From contig NZ_RPDH01000002.1 in the NCBI RefSeq assembly GCF_003813775.1, forward strand, positions 124,001 to 188,000: 64,000 nt of DNA, written 5' to 3'. The DNA is from Chitinophaga lutea (lineage in GTDB: Bacteria; Bacteroidota; Bacteroidia; Chitinophagales; Chitinophagaceae). Shown piece by piece: positions 7,884 to 16,510 of the stretch. Below the pieces are notes generated by a model, which was not told the DNA's origin, ran no database searches, and saw only the letters and a program-made list of their open reading frames with translations. Within the stretch, counting starts at the first letter, position 1. Every line of letters starts with the position of its first letter. Both the position numbers and the translations under genes were made by a program.

Positions 7884-10241
7884 ATGTTTAAACACAACCT
7901 GCTCATCATTTTCCGGAATTTCAGGCGCTTCAAAGGCTCTTTTTTCATCAACCTGGCCGGTTTATCGACCGGGCTGGCCTGTGTGCTGCTCATCTACCTC
8001 TGGGTAGACGATGAGCTGCACGTCGACAAGTTCCATCAAAATGACGAGCAGGTGTACCAGGTGATGCAGAACATGCAGCTGGCCGACCATATCGAAACGG
8101 TCGACGCTTCGCCGTTCCCGCTGGCGGAAGCATTGAAAGCCGAAATGCCGGAGGTGGAACAGACGGCCATGTGTACTAACCCGGCCTGGCTCGACAAGTT
8201 CAGTATAACGGCAGATGGCCTTACCATAAAAGCAGGCGGCATTTTCGCATCGCCCGAATTTTTCTCGGTGTTCACCTACCCGGTGCTGCAGGGAAAAATG
8301 GCGGGCAGCAATGATGTTATGGTGTCCGCGTCGCTTGCGCGGAAATTGTACAAAACGGAAAACGAAGCCATGGGCAAACCGTTCCCCTGGGAACTGGGGC
8401 GCGTAAAAGGCAATGCCCGTATTGCCGGCATTTTCAAAGATGTGCCCGCCAATTCCTCCATGCAATTCGAGCTGGTGCTTTCCGCCGGTTTCATCAAAGA
8501 ATTCATGCCCAATAACCTGCATTGGGGCAATTATAATATCCTCACTTTCGCGCAGCTGCGCCCGGGTACCGATGTCGCGGCTTTCAACAAAAAAATCGCA
8601 GGCTTCATCCGCACGAAGCGGAGCGATTCCAACATCACCCTGTTCCTGAAAAAATATTCGGACGCGTATCTCTACGGCAAATACGAGAACGGCGCGGCGG
8701 TGGGCGGCAGGATCGCCTACGTGCGGCTCTTTTCCATCATCGCCGTATTCATCCTTTTGATTGCCTGCATCAACTTCATGAACCTTTCCACCGCCAAAGC
8801 TTCGCGGCGGCTGAAAGAGGTGGGCATCAAAAAGGCGCTGGGCGTCAGCCGGCGCTCGCTCATCTGGCAGCACATGTGCGAGGCGCTGATGATGACGTTC
8901 ATATCGCTGTTCGTTGCCCTGCTACTGGCGGCTATGCTCACCGGGCCGTTTAACCGCATTACGGGCAAGGAACTGCACCTCGTTCCCGGCGTCAGGCTGG
9001 TTGCTTCCCTGCTCGGGATCACGCTCGTTACGGGACTGCTGGCGGGCAGTTATCCCGCCCTGTACCTGTCTCGCTTCAACCCGCTGACGGTGCTGAAAGG
9101 CCGCCTGCAAACTTCCTTCGGCGAAGTGTGGACGCGCAAGGGGCTGGTGGTGTTCCAGTTCGCGATGTCGGTGATACTCATCGTGGCCGTTACCGTGGTG
9201 TACAAACAGATCGATTTTGTGCAGACGCGGCAGCTGGGGTACGACCGAAGCAATGTGCTCTATTTCCAGCGCGACGGCAAAGCCGGCGAAAACGCGGCCG
9301 CCTTCATGGCCCGGATCAAACAATTACCCGGCGTGCAGGATGCGAGCAGCATGGAAGACATCATCGTGGGGCAGCACAGCTTTACCGAAGGCCTCGACTG
9401 GCCCGGCCGGAAAAAAGACGAGATCATCAAGTTCGAAAATGTGACGCTCAGTTTCGGGGCGATGGAAGTGCTGGGCATGCAGATGGCGGAAGGAAGGATG
9501 TTTTCCACCACTCACCCGACCGACAGCTTTGCGCTGATCCTCAATGAAGCCGGCGTAAAGGCCATCGGGCTGAAAGACCCGGTAGGCAAAACAGTGAAGC
9601 TCTGGGGCACCGAGCGCAAGGTGATCGGCGTTGTGAAAGATTTCCATTTTGAATCGTTCCATAAAGCGGTGGAGCCGGTGTTCCTGAAAATAGGCACCAC
9701 CGAATGCACCAATATGCTCGTTAAAATAGCGCCCGGCAGGGAAAAACAGGCCATCGCCGGGCTGGAACGGCTTTACCGGGAGTTCAATCCGGGGTACACT
9801 TTTGAATACCGGTTCATGGATGCCTCGTACCAGTCGCTGTACGACGCGGAAAAAAGAGTGTCAGCGCTCTCCGGCTATTTCGCCGGACTGGCCATCCTCA
9901 TTTCCTGCCTCGGCCTCTTCGGCCTGGCTGCCTTCACGGCGGAACGGCGCTGGAAAGAGATCGGCATCCGCAAAGTGCTGGGCGCTTCGGTGACCAATAT
10001 CGTCACCATGCTGTCGGGCGACTTCATCAAACTCGTGCTGATCTCCATCGTGATCGCCTGTCCCGTTGCCTGGTACGCCATGCATACCTGGCTCAGCGGT
10101 TTCGCTTACCGGATCGACCTGCAATGGTGGATGTTCGCGCTGGCGGGGCTGGCGGCCATCTGCATAGCGCTGATGTCTGTGGGGGTACAATCCGTGAAAG
10201 CCGCGCTCATGAACCCCGTGAAAACGCTGCATGCGGATTAG
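7884..10241 (+). CDS. MacB/FtsX-family ABC transporter permease
   Basis: The 785-residue product has the duplicated arrangement common in Bacteroidota. A first membrane helix (about residues 20-40) is followed by a periplasmic MacB-like core to about 280, three helices with the FtsX signature (RRLKEVGIKKALGVSRRSL, about 315), a further helix near 430, a second periplasmic core, and three final helices including a repeat of the signature (ERRWKEIGIRKVLGAS, about 690). Such permeases use a separately encoded ATPase and act on peptides, lipoproteins or signalling rather than bulk transport. No ATPase gene is adjacent. The ATG at 7884 is preferred to an earlier in-frame start because it lies after the promoter and gives the usual MFKHNLLIIFRN start. 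Confidence 0.9.
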   Translation: MFKHNLLIIFRNFRRFKGSFFINLAGLSTGLACVLLIYLWVDDELHVDKFHQNDEQVYQVMQNMQLADHIETVDASPFPLAEALKAEMPEVEQTAMCTNPAWLDKFSITADGLTIKAGGIFASPEFFSVFTYPVLQGKMAGSNDVMVSASLARKLYKTENEAMGKPFPWELGRVKGNARIAGIFKDVPANSSMQFELVLSAGFIKEFMPNNLHWGNYNILTFAQLRPGTDVAAFNKKIAGFIRTKRSDSNITLFLKKYSDAYLYGKYENGAAVGGRIAYVRLFSIIAVFILLIACINFMNLSTAKASRRLKEVGIKKALGVSRRSLIWQHMCEALMMTFISLFVALLLAAMLTGPFNRITGKELHLVPGVRLVASLLGITLVTGLLAGSYPALYLSRFNPLTVLKGRLQTSFGEVWTRKGLVVFQFAMSVILIVAVTVVYKQIDFVQTRQLGYDRSNVLYFQRDGKAGENAAAFMARIKQLPGVQDASSMEDIIVGQHSFTEGLDWPGRKKDEIIKFENVTLSFGAMEVLGMQMAEGRMFSTTHPTDSFALILNEAGVKAIGLKDPVGKTVKLWGTERKVIGVVKDFHFESFHKAVEPVFLKIGTTECTNMLVKIAPGREKQAIAGLERLYREFNPGYTFEYRFMDASYQSLYDAEKRVSALSGYFAGLAILISCLGLFGLAAFTAERRWKEIGIRKVLGASVTNIVTMLSGDFIKLVLISIVIACPVAWYAMHTWLSGFAYRIDLQWWMFALAGLAAICIALMSVGVQSVKAALMNPVKTLHAD

Positions 10242-10266
10242 CATCCTCAACTACCATGATATTTGT

Positions 10267-10295
10267 ATTAAAGCGGTCCATGTGGCCGCTTTAAT
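10267..10295 (+). terminator. Hairpin after the FtsX permease gene
   Basis: TTAAAGCGG (10268-10276) pairs perfectly with CCGCTTTAA (10286-10294) across a 9-nt loop, 26 bp after the permease stop. The following sequence is T/A-rich but lacks an unbroken T run, so termination is plausible rather than certain. Confidence 0.45.
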
Positions 10296-10336
10296 AATTT
10301 TAAGCCCTTTTTAATCCGCTTTAAAGGCCCTTTTAA
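10290..10336. repeat. Helically phased TTTAA repeats
   Basis: TTTAA occurs at 10290, 10299, 10310, 10320 and 10332, at intervals of 9, 11, 10 and 12 bp. The units resemble CTTTTAAnnCC. The array begins in the right arm of the preceding hairpin. It resembles in layout two other phased arrays in this window at 16281-16382 and 37706-37810. Confidence 0.5.
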
Positions 10337-10360
10337 TACCCGGTGCGGAGCTTTGTGTTC

Positions 10361-10399
10361 ATGAAGCCGGGCGTGAAGAAAGCCTTTGCATTCCTGTAG
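10361..10399 (+). CDS. Possible 12-codon leader ORF of the metal-efflux operon
   Basis: ATG at 10361 opens a 12-codon frame (MKPGVKKAFAFL) ending in TAG at 10397-10399. A GGAG at 10347-10350 is placed 10 nt upstream. The first four codons form the left arm of a perfect 11-bp inverted repeat, so translation would interfere with the hairpin. This is only a reading-frame observation; there is no direct evidence of expression. Confidence 0.25.
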   Translation: MKPGVKKAFAFL

Positions 10400-10416
10400 C
10401 GAAAACCCGGCTTCAT
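10361..10416 (+). promoter_or_regulatory. Perfect 11-bp inverted repeat in the leader of the metal-efflux operon
   Basis: ATGAAGCCGGG (10361-10371) and CCCGGCTTCAT (10406-10416) are exact reverse complements separated by 34 nt. The second arm ends 29 nt before the ATG of the first efflux gene. It could be an RNA attenuator hairpin, a widely spaced operator, or the terminator of a short leader transcript, though no T run follows. Confidence 0.5.
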
Positions 10417-10445
10417 CCGATCACGGAAAGATCAATTATTAACGG

Positions 10446-11714
10446 ATGAAAAAGCTTGGCATTTTCTGGATTGTTTCCATCCTCCTGTCAACGAACGGCA
10501 TGGCGCAGGACGCCCGCCGGCTCACTTTACCGCAGGCGGAATCGATGTTCCTGCAAAACAACTTTCTCCTGCTCGCACAGCGGTACCAGGTGAGCGCGGA
10601 CGAAGCGCTCGTGCAACAGGCAAAGCTCTGGGACAATCCCTCCTTTTCTTCGACATCCGGTTTTGGCACCATCCAAAAGGTGCAGCCCTTTAATATCGGC
10701 AGCGGCGGACAATTTGAAGGCGACATCGATCAATTGATACGGCTGGCAGGCAAAAGGAACAAACAGGTACAACTGGCCCAATGGAACGCGGCAACGTCCG
10801 CCGCCGCTTTTAAAGAATTGATGCGCACCCTCCGGCTGCAGTTGCGCAGCAGCTATTACGAACTGTATTTCCTGAAAGAAACGGAAAAGGTCCTGAAGGA
10901 ACAGCTCACCAATCTCCAGAAAATTCTCGACGCGTATCATTCCGCCGACTCGAGCGGCAGCGTGGCGCATGCTGACGTGATCCGCCTGCAGGCCCTGCAG
11001 ATCGGCATCGCCAACGACTACACCGACCTGCGGCAGCGGGAGCTCGACGCCTCGCAAAGCCTGCAATTGCTGCTGGGCAGCGCCGGTCCGGTGGAGCCGG
11101 TGGTAGACGGCGATGTGCTCCTGCAATATAAACTGAACGGTTATACGGCCCAGGCGCTGGCGGACACTGCGCTGGCCAACCGCCCGGATCTGCTGATGGC
11201 TGATAACCAGCTGAAAATGGCCGGCGTCAACTACCGCCTCCAGAAAGCCATAGCCGTTCCCGACCTGCACCTTGGCGCCACCTACGACCGCAACGGCAGC
11301 TATGCCCCGCATTTCATCGGTCTGACCATGGGCATCGACCTGCCGCTGTGGAACCGCAACCAGGGGAACATCAAAGCCGCGGAAAATACCGTCAAAGTGC
11401 AAAGCGCCGCGCTGGAACAACAGCGCCTGAGCATCGCCGTGGAAGTGAACACGGCGTTGCGCAGGATCAGCGCCCTCGAAAAGGGCATCGAGTGGACGGA
11501 CCTGAAGCAGTTCAACGGCGAATACGACAGGCTTATCGACGAGGTGGCCCGCAATTTCCGGAAAGGCAATATTTCGCTGCTGCAGTTCATCGACTACTTC
11601 AACAGCTACAGCGACCATGTGAAACATACCAACAAGTTCCTCAACGACCGCGTGCTGGCGTATGAAGAGCTGAATTACGCCACCGGCGCGCAACTTTTTA
11701 ATACCGTACGATGA
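10446..11714 (+). CDS. TolC-family outer-membrane component of an RND metal efflux pump
   Basis: The 422-residue protein has a signal peptide (about residues 1-21, ending GMAQD) and the duplicated coiled-coil organisation of TolC/CusC proteins: two long Gln/Ala/Leu-rich helical blocks (about 60-200 and 270-400) with short beta segments between them. It forms the outer-membrane exit duct. It begins a tight operon with the adaptor (4-bp ATGA overlap), the RND pump and a small secreted protein. The context of a heavy-metal RND pump makes CusC/CzcC the closest role; the exported metal cannot be told from sequence. Confidence 0.92.
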   Translation: MKKLGIFWIVSILLSTNGMAQDARRLTLPQAESMFLQNNFLLLAQRYQVSADEALVQQAKLWDNPSFSSTSGFGTIQKVQPFNIGSGGQFEGDIDQLIRLAGKRNKQVQLAQWNAATSAAAFKELMRTLRLQLRSSYYELYFLKETEKVLKEQLTNLQKILDAYHSADSSGSVAHADVIRLQALQIGIANDYTDLRQRELDASQSLQLLLGSAGPVEPVVDGDVLLQYKLNGYTAQALADTALANRPDLLMADNQLKMAGVNYRLQKAIAVPDLHLGATYDRNGSYAPHFIGLTMGIDLPLWNRNQGNIKAAENTVKVQSAALEQQRLSIAVEVNTALRRISALEKGIEWTDLKQFNGEYDRLIDEVARNFRKGNISLLQFIDYFNSYSDHVKHTNKFLNDRVLAYEELNYATGAQLFNTVR

Positions 11715-12805
11715 AACACGTCAACTACATGCTTCCGCTGATACTGGCCGCCGCGCTCACCGGCTGGAGCAGCTGCAAACAATCCCACGCGGAAGACGCC
11801 GAAGCCGCCACTTTTGTGCTGAGCGACACCATGATGGCGTCTATCCGGATAGATACCACCGTGATCAGGCCCGTGGAAAGCGAACTGCGCCTTTCCGGCA
11901 AGGTAACGCCCGATATGGGCAAGGTGCTGAAACTCTACCCGCTGGTGAGCGGTTATGTACGCAACATCAATGTGCAGCTGGGCGACTATGTGAAGAAAGG
12001 GCAGGTGCTGGCTGTGATACAGAGCGGGGAAATCGCCGATTACGACAAGCAGCTCATCCAGGCCAAAACGGATATGGTGATGGCCGAAAAGAGCCTTAAA
12101 GTGGCGCAGGACCTCTATAAAAGCCAGCTGGCCACGGAAAAGGACGTGGTGAACGCCGAAGGCGCGCTCAACAACGCCAAAGCAGAATTGGCGCGCATCA
12201 ACGAAATGCTCCGGATCTACCGGAAAGGCAACGGCGCCACCTCCATCGTGACGGCGCCCATCAGCGGCTATATCATCGAAAAGAACATCAACAACGGCAT
12301 GGAAATGCGCTCGGACAACAGCGCCCACATGTTCACCATTTCGGAACTGGACGATGTATGGATCATGGCGAACGTTTTCGAGACCGACATCTCGCGGGTG
12401 AAAGAAGGATACCCGGCTGAAGTGACCACCATCAGCTACCCGGACAGGGTATTCCATGGGCAGATCGACAAGGTGTACAATGTGCTAGACCCGGACACGA
12501 AGACCATGCAGGTGCGCATCCGGCTCAACAACGAGGGCATGTTGCTCAAACCCGAGATGTTCGCCACCGTGCTGCTGCGCTACCGCGAAGGCAACGAAAT
12601 GATGACCATCCCGTCGTCGGCCGTGATTTTCGACAAAGGGAAAAACTTCGTGATGGTGTTCAAAGACCGTTACAATATCGAAACGAAAGAAGTGAAGGTG
12701 ACCAAATCGCTCAACGAGGTATCGTATATCCAGCGTGGTTTACAGCCGGGCGATAAAGTGATATCACGGAACCAGTTACTGATCTATGACGCATTGAACG
12801 ACTGA
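11711..12805 (+). CDS. RND efflux periplasmic adaptor lipoprotein (CusB/CzcB type)
   Basis: The 364-residue protein is a membrane-fusion protein. A lipobox (GWSSC, Cys22) indicates anchoring in the inner membrane. A lipoyl-like first half (LYPLVSGYVRNINVQLGDYVKKGQ, about 75-100) precedes a helical hairpin (about 110-180), a second lipoyl half (VTAPISGYI, about 183-195) and a beta-barrel domain (about 215-290). No Met/Cys-rich N-terminal metal-binding extension is visible, so it is the shorter adaptor type. The start overlaps the upstream gene as ATGA, and the RND gene follows after 5 bp, which implies translational coupling. Confidence 0.92.
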   Translation: MKHVNYMLPLILAAALTGWSSCKQSHAEDAEAATFVLSDTMMASIRIDTTVIRPVESELRLSGKVTPDMGKVLKLYPLVSGYVRNINVQLGDYVKKGQVLAVIQSGEIADYDKQLIQAKTDMVMAEKSLKVAQDLYKSQLATEKDVVNAEGALNNAKAELARINEMLRIYRKGNGATSIVTAPISGYIIEKNINNGMEMRSDNSAHMFTISELDDVWIMANVFETDISRVKEGYPAEVTTISYPDRVFHGQIDKVYNVLDPDTKTMQVRIRLNNEGMLLKPEMFATVLLRYREGNEMMTIPSSAVIFDKGKNFVMVFKDRYNIETKEVKVTKSLNEVSYIQRGLQPGDKVISRNQLLIYDALND

Positions 12806-12810
12806 CATAC

Positions 12811-15800
12811 ATGAACAGATTCATCAGAAATATCGTAGGCTTTTCGCTCCGGAACAGGTTCTTTGTGTTCTTCATGCTGGCCGTGCTCAGCATCGGCGGG
12901 GTAGTGGCTTTCCTGCACACGCCCATCGAAGCCTTCCCCGACGTCACCAATACCCAGATCGTGATCGTGACGGAATGGAACGGGCGCAGCGCCGAAGAAG
13001 TGGAGCGCTTCGTGACCACCCCCATTGAAATATCGATGAACGGCGTGCAGAAGAAAACCAGCGTGCGTTCCATCACGATGTTCGGCCTCTCCGTTATCAA
13101 GATCATTTTTGACGACGATGTGGAAGACTTTTTCGCCCGGCAGCAGGTCAACAATATGCTGCGCAACGTATCGCTGCCGGAAACGGTGGAGCCCGAAGTG
13201 CAGCCGCCGTATGGGCCTACGGGCGAAGTATTCCGCTACTGGCTCAAAAGCGAGCACCGCGATTCCCGCAGCCTGCTCACGTACCAGAACTGGGTGATCG
13301 ACCGCCAGCTGCGCAGCGTGCCCGGCGTGGCGGACGTGGTGGCCTTCGGCGGACAGGAAAAGATCTACGAGATCACCGCCGACCCCATCAAACTGGCCAA
13401 ATACAACATCACCCCCCTGGAACTGTATGAAGCAGCTTCCAAAAGCAATATCAACGTAGGGGGCGATGTGATCGAAAAGAACGGGCAGGCGTATGTGGTG
13501 CGCGGCATCGGCCTGCTCGACAATATCAAAGACATCGAGAACATCATTATAGAGAACATCGACGGTACGCCCATCCTCGTCAAGAACGTGGCCAGCGTGC
13601 AGGAAACTTCCGCGCCGCGGGTAGGGCAGGCCGGCCTCAACGACATGGACGATATCGTGGAAGGCATCGTGGTGATGCGGAAAGGAGAGAACCCCAGCGA
13701 AGTGCTGGGCCGCATCAAGGAGAAAGTGGCAGAGCTGAACGACAAAGTGCTGCCCTCGGATATCAAGATGGTTACCTTCTACGACCGCGACGTGCTGATG
13801 GAATACTGCACCGGCACGGTAATGCACAACCTGCTCGAAGGGATCATCTTCGTGACCGTGATCGTGTTCATCTTTATGGCCGACTGGCGCACCACGCTGA
13901 TTGTGGGCATCATCATCCCGCTCAGCCTGCTGTTTGCCTTTATCTGTCTCAAGCTGAAAGGCATGAGCGCCAACCTGCTCTCGATGGGCGCCATCGATTT
14001 CGGGATCATTATCGACGGGGCGGTGGTGATGGTCGAAGGCATCTTCGTGATGCTCGACCATAAGGCCAGACACTTCGGCATGGCGCGGTTCAACCGCCTC
14101 GCCAAAATGGGCTGGATCAAAAAAACGGGCGGAGAGCTGGGCAAAGCGGTGTTCTTTTCCAAACTGATCATCATCATTTCCCTGCTGCCCATCTTTTCGT
14201 TCCAGAAAGTGGAAGGCAAAATGTTTTCGCCGCTGGCCTGGACGCTGGGCTTCGCCCTGCTGGGCGCCCTGCTCTTCACGCTCACGCTGGTGCCCGTACT
14301 GAGCTCCATCCTGCTCAACAAAAACGTACGCGAACGGCATAACCCGGTGGTGATCTTTTTCCACCGCATCGTGATGAAAGGGTTTAACTGGACGTACGCG
14401 CATAAACGATTAAGTCTTCTCATAGCCGTCATATTCATGGGACTCAGTTTTGCCTCCTCGAAATTCCTGGGCTCGGAGTTTCTCCCGCAGCTCAACGAAG
14501 GGGCGCTGTGGGTGGAGGCGAAACTCCCCATGAGTATGTCTCTGAACGAAACGACGCAGTTCGTGAGCAAGTTCAGGAAGGAACTGGGCAGCTTCCCCGA
14601 AGTGAACGGCGTGCTGTCGCAAACCGGCCGCTCCAACGACGGCACGGATCCTTCCGGCTTCTATTACGTGCAGTGCCAGGTGAACCTTAAGCCGAAAAAG
14701 GAATGGACGCGCAGGATCAGTATGGACGAGCTGGTGGAGGAAATGGACAAACGGCTGAAACAATACCAGGGCGTGGTGTACAATTACTCGCAGCCCATCA
14801 TCGATAACGTGGCCGAGGCCGTGGCGGGCATCAACGCCAGCAATGCCGTGAAGATCTACGGCGATAACCTCGAAGACCTCGACGATATCGCCAACAAAGT
14901 GATCGCCCAGATCGCGAATGTGCGCGGCATCAAGGACGTGGGCATTCTCCGCAACGTGGGCCAGCCCGAAATGAGCGTGCACCTCGACGAACAGAAGATG
15001 GCCCTCTACGGAGTGAAAACCGCCGACGCGCAGGCCGTGATCGAAATGGCCATCGGCGGCAAAACCGCCACCCAGCTGTTCGAAGGCGAACGCAAGTTCG
15101 ATGTGCGCATCCGCTACGACCAGCATTTCCGGAAAGACGAAGAGGATCTCCGCAACCTGGTGGTGCCGGCCATGAACGGGAATAAAATCCCGCTCAAAGA
15201 GATCGCCGAAATAAAGACCCTCACCGGACCAGCCTTCATCTATCGTGATAACACCAAACGTTTCATCGGCGTGAAGTTCTCCGTCCGTGACCGCGACCTC
15301 GGCAGCACCATCGCCGAAGCACAGGCCAAAGTGAATAAAAACATCAGGCTGCCCAAAGGGTATTCCATCGGCTGGACGGGCGAGTTCGAAAACCAGGTGC
15401 GCGCCACCAAACGTCTCGGGCAGGTGGTGCCGGTGAGCCTCGTGGCCATCTTCATCATCCTGTTCATCATGATGGGCAGCGTGAAAGACGCCGGCCTCAT
15501 CCTCCTGAACGTGCCCTTTGCGCTCATCGGCGGCATCCTGGCCCTGCACATCACCGGCATCAACTTCGGCATATCGGCCGGGGTGGGCTTTATCGCACTG
15601 TTCGGGATCTGTATCCAGAACGGAGTGATCCTGATCTCGGTGTTCCATAAGAACCTGCTGCAGAAGATGCCCCTCAACGACGCCATCCGCACCGGGGTGG
15701 AGGAACGTATCCGGCCGGTGGTGATGACCGCCTTGATGGCCGCGATAGGGCTGATTCCGGCCGCGGTAAGCACCGGCATCGGGTCCGAAACACAGAAACC

Positions 15801-15927
15801 GCTGGCCGTGGTGGTCATCGGCGGGCTGGTAACGGCCACGGTGCTGACCCTGCTCGTATTCCCGCTGATATTCTTCGGCGCATACAGGAAAAAACATATT
15901 TCTCACCATAAAAACACAATAACATGA
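12811..15927 (+). CDS. Heavy-metal efflux RND transporter (CusA/CzcA family)
   Basis: The 1,038-residue inner-membrane proton antiporter has the usual twelve-helix plan: helix 1 at about 14-32, a large periplasmic domain to about 335, a helix bundle to about 540, a second periplasmic domain to about 860 and the final helices. The signature of heavy-metal RND pumps is clear in the fourth helix: Asp396, Asp402 and Glu409 in DFGIIIDGAVVMVE, the charged proton-relay residues of CzcA. It exports monovalent (Cu/Ag) or divalent (Zn/Co/Cd/Ni) ions with the TolC and adaptor proteins encoded upstream. Which ion cannot be decided here. Confidence 0.95.
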   Translation: MNRFIRNIVGFSLRNRFFVFFMLAVLSIGGVVAFLHTPIEAFPDVTNTQIVIVTEWNGRSAEEVERFVTTPIEISMNGVQKKTSVRSITMFGLSVIKIIFDDDVEDFFARQQVNNMLRNVSLPETVEPEVQPPYGPTGEVFRYWLKSEHRDSRSLLTYQNWVIDRQLRSVPGVADVVAFGGQEKIYEITADPIKLAKYNITPLELYEAASKSNINVGGDVIEKNGQAYVVRGIGLLDNIKDIENIIIENIDGTPILVKNVASVQETSAPRVGQAGLNDMDDIVEGIVVMRKGENPSEVLGRIKEKVAELNDKVLPSDIKMVTFYDRDVLMEYCTGTVMHNLLEGIIFVTVIVFIFMADWRTTLIVGIIIPLSLLFAFICLKLKGMSANLLSMGAIDFGIIIDGAVVMVEGIFVMLDHKARHFGMARFNRLAKMGWIKKTGGELGKAVFFSKLIIIISLLPIFSFQKVEGKMFSPLAWTLGFALLGALLFTLTLVPVLSSILLNKNVRERHNPVVIFFHRIVMKGFNWTYAHKRLSLLIAVIFMGLSFASSKFLGSEFLPQLNEGALWVEAKLPMSMSLNETTQFVSKFRKELGSFPEVNGVLSQTGRSNDGTDPSGFYYVQCQVNLKPKKEWTRRISMDELVEEMDKRLKQYQGVVYNYSQPIIDNVAEAVAGINASNAVKIYGDNLEDLDDIANKVIAQIANVRGIKDVGILRNVGQPEMSVHLDEQKMALYGVKTADAQAVIEMAIGGKTATQLFEGERKFDVRIRYDQHFRKDEEDLRNLVVPAMNGNKIPLKEIAEIKTLTGPAFIYRDNTKRFIGVKFSVRDRDLGSTIAEAQAKVNKNIRLPKGYSIGWTGEFENQVRATKRLGQVVPVSLVAIFIILFIMMGSVKDAGLILLNVPFALIGGILALHITGINFGISAGVGFIALFGICIQNGVILISVFHKNLLQKMPLNDAIRTGVEERIRPVVMTALMAAIGLIPAAVSTGIGSETQKPLAVVVIGGLVTATVLTLLVFPLIFFGAYRKKHISHHKNTIT

Positions 15928-16127
15928 AAAAGATCATGATGATGATGGCCGCCGCAATGATCACTTTGGGTGGCATCTCCGCAGCCAATGCACAGGAAAA
16001 ACCGGCGCCTGCCCCGGCTAAAACAGAACAGCAGGCCAAAACACATCACACAAAAACAGCAACGCACAAAGGCGGGAAACATGCCGCCAAACAGCACAAG
16101 GCGGAAGCCAAAAAAGCACAACGGTAA
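15924..16127 (+). CDS. Small secreted His/Lys-rich protein coupled to the RND pump gene
   Basis: The 67-residue product has a signal peptide (MKKIMMMMAAAM..., cleavage after about residue 23, ANAQ) and a 44-residue mature part made almost entirely of Lys, Ala, His, Gln and Thr, with 10 Lys and 5 His, ending in KAQR. The ATG overlaps the RND stop as ATGA, so it is translated with the pump. A periplasmic metal-binding or buffering role, like that of CusF-type accessory proteins, is an inference from context. It has no resemblance in sequence to CusF. Low-complexity acid-shock-like proteins are an alternative. Confidence 0.7.
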   Translation: MKKIMMMMAAAMITLGGISAANAQEKPAPAPAKTEQQAKTHHTKTATHKGGKHAAKQHKAEAKKAQR

Positions 16128-16208
16128 AGACGCACAGTTACAGGTTTTAGTTCGCATAAATAGGTTGATAGAACGATCATGAAACGGAGCGTTTCATGCG
16201 CAATCCTC

Positions 16209-16250
16209 TCCGCCCTGCCGAAAATGATACGACGCAGGGCGGATTTTTTT
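16209..16250 (+). terminator. Rho-independent terminator of the metal-efflux operon
   Basis: TCCGCCCTGC (16209-16218) pairs with GCAGGGCGGA (16234-16243) and is followed by a run of seven T (16244-16250). It lies about 80 bp after the last gene of the operon. Confidence 0.88.
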
Positions 16251-16280
16251 ATGGGTATATGGCAAAGATGTATGTGAACA

Positions 16281-16382
16281 GTACCTTTCAGGCAGGGATA
16301 AAGTACGGATAAAGTACCTCCTTGTCATGTACCTTATAGGTACTTCATACGTACTTAAGAGGTACTTAAGAGGTACTTTATC
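16281..16382. repeat. 11-bp-phased GTAC repeat array with inverted symmetry
   Basis: GTAC occurs at 16281, 16303, 16314, 16329, 16340, 16351, 16362 and 16373. The intervals are 22, 11, 15, 11, 11, 11 and 11 bp. The right block has units like GTACTTAAGAG; the left block is in the opposite orientation (GGATAAAGTAC twice). GATAAAGTACCTC at 16308-16320 is the exact reverse complement of GAGGTACTTTATC at 16370-16382. The rest of the 383-bp gap (16128-16510) holds two terminators and nothing else I can recognise. Confidence 0.8.
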
Positions 16383-16458
16383 TATGCTGAAATGAAGGTA
16401 GGGTAAGGGTTTAGGCTGGTTTTCCCTCGGGGAAGGGTAACGCCTGGCGTCCAGGCAT

Positions 16459-16485
16459 AAAAAAACCAGGGCGCAAGTCCCTGGT
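16459..16485 (-). terminator. Rho-independent terminator of the serine hydrolase gene
   Basis: On the minus strand a 7-bp stem (16479-16485 pairing with 16465-16471) has a 7-nt loop and is followed by seven T residues (A run at 16459-16465 on the plus strand). It sits 26 bp after the serine hydrolase stop. Confidence 0.85.
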
Positions 16486-16510
16486 CTATATCTTTTAAAG
16501 CATTGCCTGT

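Noticed and set aside
12784..14403. Minus-strand frame of 539 codons opposite the RND pump gene
   Set aside because: The product is His/Gln/Asp-rich and without family resemblance. The RND protein on the plus strand is unmistakable.
16281..16382. GTAC array as a CRISPR or an insertion-sequence end
   Set aside because: Units are only 11 bp without spacers, and no transposase gene or target duplication is nearby.
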